DNA of 64,000 bases, taken from positions 44,647,741 through 44,711,740 of the forward strand of contig CM041465.1 of assembly GCA_023213395.1 (NCBI GenBank), in the 5' to 3' direction. A model generated the notes under the pieces. The model did not search any database. It was not told where the DNA came from and saw only the letters and a list, made by a program, of their open reading frames with translations. Each line of letters opens with the position of its first letter. The first letter of the stretch is position 1. The stretch is from Cycas panzhihuaensis (Eukaryota > Cycadophyta). This document shows, piece after piece, positions 56,098-64,000 of this stretch. The translations under genes were made by a program, and so were the position numbers.

Positions 56098-56508
56098 ATG
56101 AGAATGGCCAATGCTATGGCAATGACAGTGGCTCCCGCTCTCTCAATTCTTACAATAGGAGGAGGAACAACCAATACAACCCTGCCCAAGATTTGTTCAA
56201 TGCCAACCACACTAAACCCCAAGTTTGCAGGGCTTAACCTCAGATGTGCCCGTGTTGGAGGAGTGGAAATACCCAACGGTAAAACAATAGAATATTCATT
56301 TCAATACATTCATGGAGGAGGAAGTACCACAACTTGTCAGATATTATTTGATTTGGGTATGGAGAATAAGGTTACTCGTGGCTTGGCTGAGGAGGAACTG
56401 ACCAAAATTCGAGATGAGGTGTCAAGGTATATGATTGAAGGAGATTTGCGACGGTTTAACAACCTTGCCATCTAAAGACTGATTGAAATTCAATGCTACA
56501 GAGGAAAG
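56098..56508 (+). pseudogene. Captured fragment of plastid ribosomal protein S13 (nuclear gene)
   Basis: The + frame begins MRMANAMAMTVAPALSI (an Ala-rich, transit-peptide-like start, probably at the ATG 56104), then LRCARVGGVEIPNGKTIEY, SFQYIHG, ILFDLGMENKV, EEELTKIRDEVSRYMIEGD, LRRFNNLAI, a TAA where Lys is expected, and IEIQCYRG. This matches chloroplast S13 up to CYRG. The C-terminal third is absent and the conserved GIGRTRA motif has decayed to GGGSTTT. It is antisense to G2. Confidence 0.9.
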
Positions 56509-57036
56509 ACACCTAGATAGAGTAATTTGGGCAGTATCTCATTGAAGACCATTGTCTCTCCATATGTAATCTGCTCTTTCGAAGGCTCCACAGACTTTCA
56601 TGCAATCTTTCTACTGCTGCTTCTTTAGAGATTTCTGCTGTTGAGGCTTGTTTGATGACAAGAAATTGCTCGACACTTTATTCTTCATTCATGCTTTCTT
56701 TTGTCATTTCAGCCTAAATTTCCTGCAAACAAGTGCTTTATACATGCAACTAGACTCCTTTTTTTTTGCAATAGGTCTTCTTACAACACTTATAGAAACA
56801 AGGGGAGTAGCCAATGAAAGGCTTCTTTCTAAAAATTTTCAACAAACCCAGGAGGACATAATTACCCAATATAAGTTTTGTTTTGAATCGTCACTTAGCA
56901 CACCTTACACCATCGATGGTCATGGGACTTCACCTTTACTACTCCAATTTCAATCCAGCTACCAACTTAACGGAGCCACCTTCTTCCTCACCGAAAACCT
57001 TGACGAATCTGCACAGCAACAATCTTACCATGCAAC
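56509..57036 (-). other. G2 leader next to the primer site
   Basis: The + strand ORF 56648-57118 runs through it into the LTR and is probably chance. The CGGAGCCACCTTC word (about 56974) is shared with G1's leader. Some of 56509-56640 could be further captured S13 mRNA but shows no coding match. Confidence 0.4.
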
Positions 57037-57050
57037 CTGCTCTGATAACA
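57037..57050 (-). other. G2 primer-binding site
   Basis: The minus strand reads TGTTATCAGAGCA, one base from the tRNA-Met site at the third position. Confidence 0.85.
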
Positions 57051-57455
57051 TGTTAGATTTTAACATGGAAAGTATTCAACTCCAACATCAATCAACAATA
57101 TCAATGAACAAAGCATAACTTGTATTAACTCAACATAAGCAAATTACATCAAAACACCAATGCATGATAGACTCAACATAAGTCTCCATGATGACTTGAT
57201 TACATACTCTACCTCACTCACCTTTATATCCAACATAGGTGGGAGAACATACAAGAGATGAGATGCATGTGGGACAAATATCTCTAACCTAGCCAATGAC
57301 ATTTTACCAACTAACCAACCAATGACCTTCTAAGTTCCCACATAACATTATTATAATGTATGACCCTTAGACTGTAATACTTAGGACTATAACTCTATTG
57401 ACTCTAAGACACACTTTACATGGAACACATATATATTAAACATTATATTCTAACA
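57051..57455 (-). repeat. G2 5' LTR
   Basis: 405 bp, the partner of 53166-53570, followed by the AGATG duplication. Confidence 0.94.
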
Positions 57456-57460
57456 AGATG

Positions 57461-57590
57461 AAGTTGCGTTGGATAGGGTTGTACAAGGTATAGTATATTT
57501 GGTAGAATGGAGTTGTCCAACTTAGATAATTAGATGGTAAGATATTGACCAAGGTGGTCAATGGAAGTTGGTTGAAACCATATCATCATT
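57461..57590 (+). pseudogene. Gypsy D integrase C-terminal tail
   Basis: It joins in frame to 53160 when G2 and one AGATG are removed: KPSK joins MKLRWIGLYKV, then LDGKILTKVVNGSWLKPYHH. Stops occur at about 57490 and 57505. Confidence 0.82.
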
Positions 57591-58409
57591 TCAAAAAAAG
57601 GATGTAAACGAAGGAGATAGGAATCTTGAATCACAATGTGCTTTCTAATGGTGAGTTATGATTGCAATCTTGAGTATGACCTTTAGCAAGATTGTAATTT
57701 GATTGTGAATAGGTAATAACTAGAAGACCGTTAAAAGATAGGGAGGTGGTGGACAATTGGTGATAAGACAACAATTGGTGAAACGACTTTTCAACAGACA
57801 AAATAATAATGATTAGACGAGCATATTTCTACCACCTTTGCACACGAAGATTCATTGTGAGGTCGTCTCCTTGGTATGAACAAGCTAAGTTAAAGATTGT
57901 AATGCAGAAATTGGGTGTAGGAACAACATTGGAGCAAATGGCAATGAAAGAAGAACTCCCCCAAATTAACATCGTTCTGTGAGTTAGATGATGTCCATAT
58001 TTGGATAGAATGAGGTGTAATGAAGGAAGAAGATCCACAGAAGCAAGCAATAGTTTCATCAACTCTTTCATAGTACATCTCCATTGTTGTTCTTCTAATT
58101 TATATGAAATTCTTGGTACTTGTAACAACGATGGTAGCATTACAATAATCGATTCTAAATTTTTTTGTAGAGGTAGTCTCATAGTTAATAGTTTTACCAA
58201 TAGAAGGTAAGGATATTCCACGTGATAAGCAAATTCCTTATGAGCAAGCAACAAAGGAATTGGGCATAGATGAAGCTAAGGTGTCCAAGTTACGAATAAA
58301 GTTTATAGGAATCAATTTTGAATAGATAAGGTGGATAGCTCAGTTCCTATTCATGAAAGTTATTTCAAGCCAAAAAATTTTGTATGTTCCGACTAATCTT
58401 CATTCGATG
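57591..58409. other. Downstream of gypsy D integrase, no recognised gene
   Basis: In gypsy F and E this position leads to the WK ORF, but no WK motif is visible here. The frame near 58215-58310 (IPYEQATKELGIDEAKVSKL) looks protein-like and continues after copia H at 63670. A 141-residue minus ORF (57829-58254) is not recognised. No 3' LTR of D was found. Confidence 0.4.
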
Positions 58410-59012
58410 TGTTGAGAATACAAGGTCCCAAACCTTTAACCGCCACCAAGATCTATTGCATTCTTACAACTAGTTACAGAAATCGAAACTTAAAATTACA
58501 TGCAAGTTCTAAAATCAGAGATTATACAATAACATGAAAATGAAAACCAAACATCACATATGCACCCGATATAACGTGGTAGAACCCTAGCAGTGTGCTA
58601 GGGAAACATCCACACAGGGAAGGTATTGATCTTTATTGCTGTAGAATGGAGAAATAGTAAATCTCAGTTACAGACTGCTCTCAGGAACAACAACCAACCG
58701 CCGCCCTCATAACATTACATTACATTACATACAACATAATAAGAAAAGCCCTAAAACGGGCTACATGAGAGGGACATACAAGGCATGAATCTCAACCGTA
58801 GAATCTAGGGTATTTGTATTGAACGACCCTGATTCTCTTTACATTTTGATAAGGTTTACATGGCTAATTTTTTGAATTAGGGCTATCGCCCCAACCCCTT
58901 CTAATGGGCGTTCCGCCCCCCCCTTGGAATCCCCCAAGAAAGATTAGGGGGGAAACCGTGCCGAAAACATGCCAAAATATTAGTCTCATAATTGTTGTCA
59001 CAATATCCAACA
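58410..59012 (-). repeat. Copia H 3' LTR
   Basis: On the + strand it runs from TGTTGAGAATACAAGG to CACAATATCCAACA, with an ATTAC repeat near 58713 and a GC-rich, C-run segment at 58890-58950. Confidence 0.94.
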
Positions 59013-59021
59013 ATCTCCACC
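59013..59021 (-). other. Copia H polypurine tract
   Basis: The minus strand reads AGGTGGAGAT, directly before the 3' LTR. Confidence 0.85.
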
Positions 59022-59025
59022 TTGA

Positions 59026-60600
59026 CAACAATTACCCGGTACCTTTCCTAGACTCTTCATCATCTTTTCTGCAAGCCAAGAGAAGTCAAACACCATTTGA
59101 ACTTCTCTCGGTAATCGGTTTTGTGAATATATCAGCATAATTCTGATTGGTATGAATCTTCTCAAGTGCCACTCCACCTGCTTCCACAACTTGTCTAACG
59201 AAATGGTACTTAAGAGCAATATGCTTTGTTCTACTGTGATAAAATTTGGATTCTTGGCTAAGTAAATGGCACTTTGATTGTCACAAAATACCTTTACATT
59301 TTCTTGTCTCCTTCCAAGCTCAACCAATAGACCCTGTAACCAGATTGCTTCTTTACAAGCATGTGCTGCAACAACATATTCGACGTGGTTGTGATTAAGG
59401 CAATTGTCCTCTGCAATTTGGACATCCAACTAACTGGACCATTTGCAAGAGTAAAAACATAACCTGAAATAGACCTTCTTTTGTCTAAATCTCTTGCAAA
59501 GTCTGAATCGACATATCCACGAACCGGATTACCTGTACCTCCAAAGGTGATGCAGTAGTCACTTGTGCCTCTCAAATACCGAAGCACCCATTTCACTGCA
59601 GCCCAATGTTCTTTTCCTAGATTTGCCATAAACCTGTTAACTACACCGACTGCATGTGAAATATTAGGTCCTGTACATACCATGGCATACATCAAACTTC
59701 CCTCTTGCCGGCATAAGGCACACGAGACATATAAGCCTTTTCTTCTTCACTACTAGGACTCATATTCGAAGAAAGCTTGAAGTGGGAAGCCAATGGGATA
59801 CTCACTGGTTTCACATTTGCCATACCAAACCTGGTTAGCACCTTCTCAACATATTTCTGCTGTGATAACCATAGCTTACCATTTTCACATCTCTGTATCT
59901 CCATGCCTAAGATTTGTTTCTCCGCTCCTAGATCCTTCATATCAAAAGTCCTAGCCAATTGAGCCTTTAGCTTATTGATTTCTTCCATGCTCTTGCTTGC
60001 AACCAGCATGTCATCGACATATAATACCAAGATAATGAATAAGCCATTGTCTATAAATTTAAAGTAAACACAATGATCATACTCACTTCTTTTGAAATTT
60101 TGGCTCTCCATGAAGGCATCAAACTTCTTGTACCACTGCCTGGGTGATTGCTTCAGGCCATACAATGATTTCCCGAGCCTGCAAACAAGTCTTTTCCTGT
60201 CATCTTGTACAAACCCTTTTGGTTGATCCATATAGATCTCCTCATCTAAATCTCCATGTAGAAAAGTTGTTTTTATATCTAACTGCTCAAACTCCAAATC
60301 GAGAGAAGCTACCAATGCTAACAGCACTCGAATTGAAACAAGTTTAACAACTGGTGAAAAGATTTCATGAAAGTCAATATCCGCTCAGGCAAAACCTTTA
60401 GCCACCGGCCTTGCCTTGTATTTATCAACCTTTCCATCAACATCTGCTTTCTTTTTGAAAACCCACACGCAACCAACGATCTTCCCGGTGTGGAAGTTCT
60501 ACCAAGTCCCATGAATTATTTTTCTTCAAAGCATCTATCTCTTCCTGCATAGCCCTTATCTACTTCTCACCATGGATATCATCTACGCTTCTCGATAACA
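59026..60600 (-). pseudogene. Copia H reverse transcriptase and RNase H
   Basis: RT: DKYKARPVAKG-type frame near 60400, IDFHEIFSPVVKL, FEQLDIKTTFLHGDLDEEIY, LGKSLYGLKQSPRQWY, ILVLYVDDMLVA (active site kept) and FDMKDLGAEKQILGMEI. RNase H after a frameshift near 59695: HAVGVVNRFM, GYVDSDFARDLDKRRSISGY and, in a further frame, VKVFCDNQSAIYLAKN. Frameshifts near 60330, 59695 and 59440 break it. Confidence 0.93.
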
Positions 60601-60646
60601 TGTGGGCTCACCATCATTAGAAACTAAAGCAATAGAAATAGAAGGG

Positions 60647-62089
60647 TCAGACTCGGTGGATGACTAACTCGTGTAGATCTTCTAACTGCTGGCGGAGGAG
60701 TGTCCACATACTCCCGTGAATCGGTTGATTCATCTTCGTAAAGATCTTCATGCTCTTACGATTCCACGGATGGTTGCATTTCAAACTTGACTTGTTGATG
60801 TTCACTTCGCTCTGTTTCATTTCAACTTCTCCACTGTCTGATTTTACAAGGGGAGATTCATCAAATACAACATCTCTGTTAATGGTGATTTTGTGGGCAG
60901 TAGGATCCCACAACCTGTATTCCTTCACACCATCCTTATCACCATAACCAACAAAGATATATCTCTTGGATTTTAGGTCTAACTTTGAACGTTTACTTTT
61001 ATCAGTCCAAGCATAAGCATCACAACCAAAAACTTTTAAATTTGAATAATCACACGGATGTCCAGTCCATACCTCTTCAGGAATCTTGCAATTTATTGCA
61101 AGTGATGGTGACCTGTTTACTAGATAGCAAGCTGTTTGAACAGCTTTTGCCCACAAGCCCTGCTCCACTCCGGCATTACTTAGCATGTTTCTTGCTCTTT
61201 CCAAGAGTGTCCTATTCATGCGCTCAGCAATGCCATTTTGTTGCGGAGTATAGCTAGTGGTCTTGTGTCTTTCGATCCCAGCTTCTCTGCAATAGTTCTC
61301 GAATTCCAAAGAGTTGAACTCACCTCCATTGTCAGTTCTTAAACATTTGATTGTCTTACCAGTGCTGTTCTCAACTAGAGCCTTAAACTGCTTAAACACA
61401 CTAAACATTTCAGATTTCCTTTTAAAAAAATAGACCCATACCTTCTTGGAGTAATCATCTATAAATGTGACAAAATACAATGATCCTCCACAAGATATTT
61501 TAGGGGCTGGTCCCCATACACCTGAATGTATGTAATCTAGAACGCCTTTACTAGTGTGACTCCCTACTTTAAACCTGTGTCTACACTGTTTTCCAAAAAC
61601 ATAATGTTTACAGAAAGCCAAGTCTGAAAGCTGCAAGTTAGGAAGCGACTTACGGTTTATCAGCACCTTAAGTCCTCTCTCACTCATGTGCCCAAGTCTC
61701 TGATGCCATAGCTGAGCTTGATCTTCTGCAGTCTTTGACGCTGTAGCTGCTTGGCTGACATCTATACTTCCCACTAAAATGTAAAGATTTCCTTTCTTTA
61801 AGGCTTTCATAACAACCAAGGCGCCCTTTGACACCTTTTGGACTCCTTCACGACTTGTATGCTTAAAACCACCCGAATCTAATTCACCCAAGGAAATCAG
61901 ATTCCTTTTGAAATCAAGTACATGTCTAACCTCAGTTAATGTTCTGACTACCCCATCGAACATCTTAATTTTGATGCTACCAATGTCCACTGTCTTACAA
62001 GAAACTTCGTTTCCCATAAGCATATCACCACCATCAAGAGGTTGGTATGATGAGAACCAACTCTTGTGTGGACACGTGGTGCGAAGCAC
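60647..62089 (-). pseudogene. Copia H protease end and integrase, 480-codon open frame
   Basis: The pre-integrase zinc motif (LWHQRLGHMSERG, FCKHYVFGKQCRHRF; the usual C..C is CKHY) precedes the integrase core: YFVTFIDDYSKKVWVYFF (Asp), KCLRTDNGGEFNSLEFE (Asp), QNGIAERMNRTLLERAR (Glu), then PEEVWTGHPCDYSNLKVFG and YIFVGYGDKDGVKEYRLWD. All catalytic residues are intact. A frameshift at about 62060, just after the protease active site, separates it from gag. Confidence 0.94.
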
Positions 62090-62957
62090 CTGAATCTAAT
62101 AACCAGTCATGGTGATAATGAGAAACATTACAAGCAACCAAGACATCATCATCCATACCTTGATTTGACTCCACCTGATTCGCCTTCTTGGTAGGATCTT
62201 CCTTTTTCTGGAACTGTTTCTTTTTGTAACAATCCTTCTTGAGGTGACCGGTCTTATTACAATGGCAACACCTGAGCTTACTCTTTTTGCTCTTTGACTT
62301 GGACCTAGATGTATCCCTAGAGTTTTGTCCTCTCTCAAACGTTCTACCCCTTACTGTCATGGCTTCTGGTGTGGAGGTTTCAAGACTAGACTTCCTCCGC
62401 ACTTCTTCCATTAGCAAAGCACTCACAACAGAATCATATTCCAATTCATCTGTAGTGCTAAAACTAATTGAGGTGACAATATTATCCCGTGATTCGTAAT
62501 GAGCATAATGGTAATGACCTTGCCCTCATTCTCAATTTTAACATCTATACTAGTCAATTGACAAATAAGAGTATTGAAAACATTTAAATGGTTAGCAATT
62601 TTTGTACCTTCCTTCATCCGTAACGAGTACAATTGCCTCTTCAGGTATATTTGATTACATCGATTTGATCATATCTGTGCCTTCCAACCGGGTCTATAAT
62701 CCTGCTGCTGTCTGCTCCCCTGTGATGTTAAACAAAACTTCATCCGCCAAGCACAATCGTATTGTGCTAAGTGCCTTTTTGTCTAAATCATCCCATTCAT
62801 CATCGTCCATCCCTGCGGGTTTCCTCGATTTGCCTGCAAGGGCTTTGTACAAACCTTGCTGTACAAGAATATCATACGCTTTTAGCTTCCACAACTCGAA
62901 GTTGTTCTTGCCATTGAATTTCTCCATCTCGAACTTTGCACCTGCTACTTTCGCCAT
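62050..62957 (-). pseudogene. Copia H gag and protease active site
   Basis: The likely start at 62957 is MAKVAGAKFEMEKFNGKNNF, followed by WKLKAYDILVQQGLYKAL, STIRLCLADEVLFN, a frameshifted gap, YLKRQLYSLRMKEGTKIANH, LNVFNTLICQL and the knuckle CCHCNKTGHLKKDC (CX2CX4HX4C). The protease active site WLLDSGASHHVS is intact at about 62065-62105. Confidence 0.92.
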
Positions 62958-63013
62958 TTGGTGTAGAAAAGCCGACACCAAAATCTTCACAAACTCGCTG
63001 CAAGAAAAAGAGT

Positions 63014-63027
63014 GGTTCTGATATCAC
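63014..63027 (-). other. Copia H primer-binding site
   Basis: The minus strand reads TGATATCAGAACC, two bases from the tRNA-Met site, beside the 5' LTR. Confidence 0.8.
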
Positions 63028-63028
63028 T

Positions 63029-63664
63029 TGTTGAGAATACAAGGTCCAAAACCTTTAACTGCCACCAAGATCTATTGCATTCTTACAACTAGTTACAGAA
63101 ATCAAAACTTAAAATTACATGCAAGTTCTAAAATCAGAGATTATACAATAACATGAAAATGAAAACCAAACATCACATATGCACCCGATATAACGTGGTA
63201 AAACCCTAGCAGTGTGTTAGGGAAACATCCACACAGGAAAGGTATCGATCTTTATTGCTGTAGAATGGAGAAACAATACATCTCAGTTATAGAGTGCTCT
63301 CAGGAACAACAACCAACCGCCGCCCTCATAACATTACATTACATTACATACAACATAATAAGAAAAGCCCTAAAACGGGCTACATGAGAGGGGCATCCAA
63401 GGCATGAATCTCAACTGTAGAATCTAGGGTATTTGTATCGAACGACCTTGATTCTCTTTATATTTTGATAAGGTTTACATGGCTAATTTTTCGGGTCAGA
63501 TCATAAGAGTGACAAATCCTAGCGGGGGGCATTCCACGCCCCTCGCACCCTCCGGCCAAGGAGGGCTCACCCCCCTTGGAATCCCCGAGAAAGATTTGGG
63601 GGGGAAACCGCGCCGAAAACATGCCAAAATATTAGCCCCATAATTGTTGTCACAATATCCAACA
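63029..63664 (-). repeat. Copia H 5' LTR
   Basis: 636 bp. It is longer than its partner because of a diverged GC-rich segment at about 63497-63605. Confidence 0.94.
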
Positions 63665-63669
63665 CGATG

Positions 63670-64000
63670 TTGTTGCAGGTGACGAAAGGGGAAACATTCA
63701 ATTGGGCAGGGTTTGTTTTAAGAAAATTTCAGCCAAATTTAGAAAAGGTGAAAAATGCATGACAAACGATTATGTTCTTCTAGCCAACATTACTTTAAGG
63801 GCTATTGTTTTCGCAAGGCCTTGATGTTCATCTATTGCCTCTAAACTAGGGCAAGCTAAGTTGGCTAAGTGAACAACACTTTTCAATAGGGAAAACACCA
63901 ATTTGCAAGACATTTGGCAGTTGGTTCAAGCACAAGATATAGTAAAAGTCTAGTTATAGAAGAAATGGAAAAAGGCGATCTCGACATCCTTATTAGGTAG
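63670..64000. other. Right-hand flank, no recognised gene
   Basis: It continues the sequence at 58409 once copia H is removed. One frame (GETFNWAGFVLRKFQPNLEK) looks protein-like but matches nothing I know. Stops are frequent. Confidence 0.35.

Larger units (their letters stand above)
53166..57455 (-). mobile_element. G2: gag-only LTR element carrying two host-gene fragments
   Basis: LTRs of 405 bp each (53166-53570, 57051-57455; about 28 mismatches by eye, near 7%) are flanked by AGATG at 53161-53165 and 57456-57460. Primer site, leader, gag and purine tract have the same layout as G1, with no pol. Between primer site and gag it holds an RRM fragment (sense) and a plastid S13 fragment (antisense) placed head to head. 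Confidence 0.95.
45897..57590 (+). mobile_element. Gypsy D, interrupted by G2
   Basis: 5' LTR, tRNA-Asp-like primer site, gag with zinc knuckle, protease, long linker, RT, RNase H and integrase are in order on the + strand. G2 splits the integrase C-terminal region at 53166-57455. The 3' end beyond 57590 is unclear. Many stops, so it is not active. Confidence 0.85.
58410..63664 (-). mobile_element. Copia H, minus strand, full structure
   Basis: LTRs at 58410-59012 (603 bp) and 63029-63664 (636 bp) are flanked by CGATG at 58405-58409 and 63665-63669. The alignable part shows about 22 mismatches by eye in 480 bp. It has gag with a zinc knuckle, protease, integrase, RT and RNase H. A 480-codon open frame covering integrase remains, the longest in the window. 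Confidence 0.97.

Noticed and set aside
55980-56276. 98-residue minus ORF across both captured fragments
   Set aside because: It is the wrong frame of the RRM and the antisense of the S13 fragment; the correct frames show clear homology.
56648-57118. 156-residue + ORF
   Set aside because: It runs from G2 leader through the primer site into the LTR, opposite to transcription; no motif.

Overview
The window is plant nuclear DNA made almost wholly of LTR retrotransposons, nested in one another. No intact single-copy host gene was found, and no rRNA, tRNA or CRISPR array. Plant-type Ty1/copia and Ty3/gypsy polyproteins, primer sites matching initiator tRNA-Met, and captured fragments of plant genes (a WAT1/EamA-type transporter, a glycine-rich RNA-binding protein, plastid ribosomal protein S13) point to a land plant with a large, repeat-rich genome. 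A gymnosperm is plausible but the sequence alone does not settle it. By-eye LTR comparison puts most datable elements at roughly 4-10% LTR divergence, and every polyprotein carries stops or frameshifts.

Left part (1-21407, mostly + strand): a truncated copia 3' end (1-1034); a minus-strand LTR fragment (2046-2488) sitting in the integrase tail of a gypsy element 'F' (2489-21407); F's unusual downstream ORF ('WK ORF', about 3245-4645 and onward from 20274); and, splitting that ORF, a four-level nest: gypsy 'A' (4646-20273, TSD TGATA) holds copia-like 'B' (7147-18458), which holds minus-strand copia 'C' (8489-14769, TSD AAGTT/GAGTT). F ends in a 3' LTR near 20684-21407.

Middle part (22700-44570, minus strand): gypsy 'E', related to F, with gag, protease, an integrase tail and the same WK ORF. 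It is broken by a chromodomain gypsy (23308-30013, TSD TTGGT), a nearly full copia 'alpha' (30340-35551, TSD CTCAT) and a gag-only element 'G1' (39599-43889, TSD AACTT).

Right part (45460-64000): gypsy 'D' (+ strand, 45897-57590) with a 5' LTR related to F's, gag, protease, an unusual 1.1-kb protease-RT linker, RT and integrase. A second gag-only element 'G2' (53166-57455, TSD AGATG) interrupts its integrase. Copia 'H' (58410-63664, TSD CGATG, minus) follows.

Two things stand out. (1) G1 and G2 are related gag-only LTR elements, and each carries host-gene fragments between primer site and gag: a WAT1-like transporter C-terminus in G1; an RNA-binding-protein RRM and a plastid S13 fragment, joined head to head, in G2. 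(2) Two gypsy copies (E, F) have a conserved extra ORF downstream of integrase with a WK..YVL.PP.YW motif and a coiled coil. I do not recognise it. Its reading frame is restored when the inserted elements are removed at their target-site duplications.
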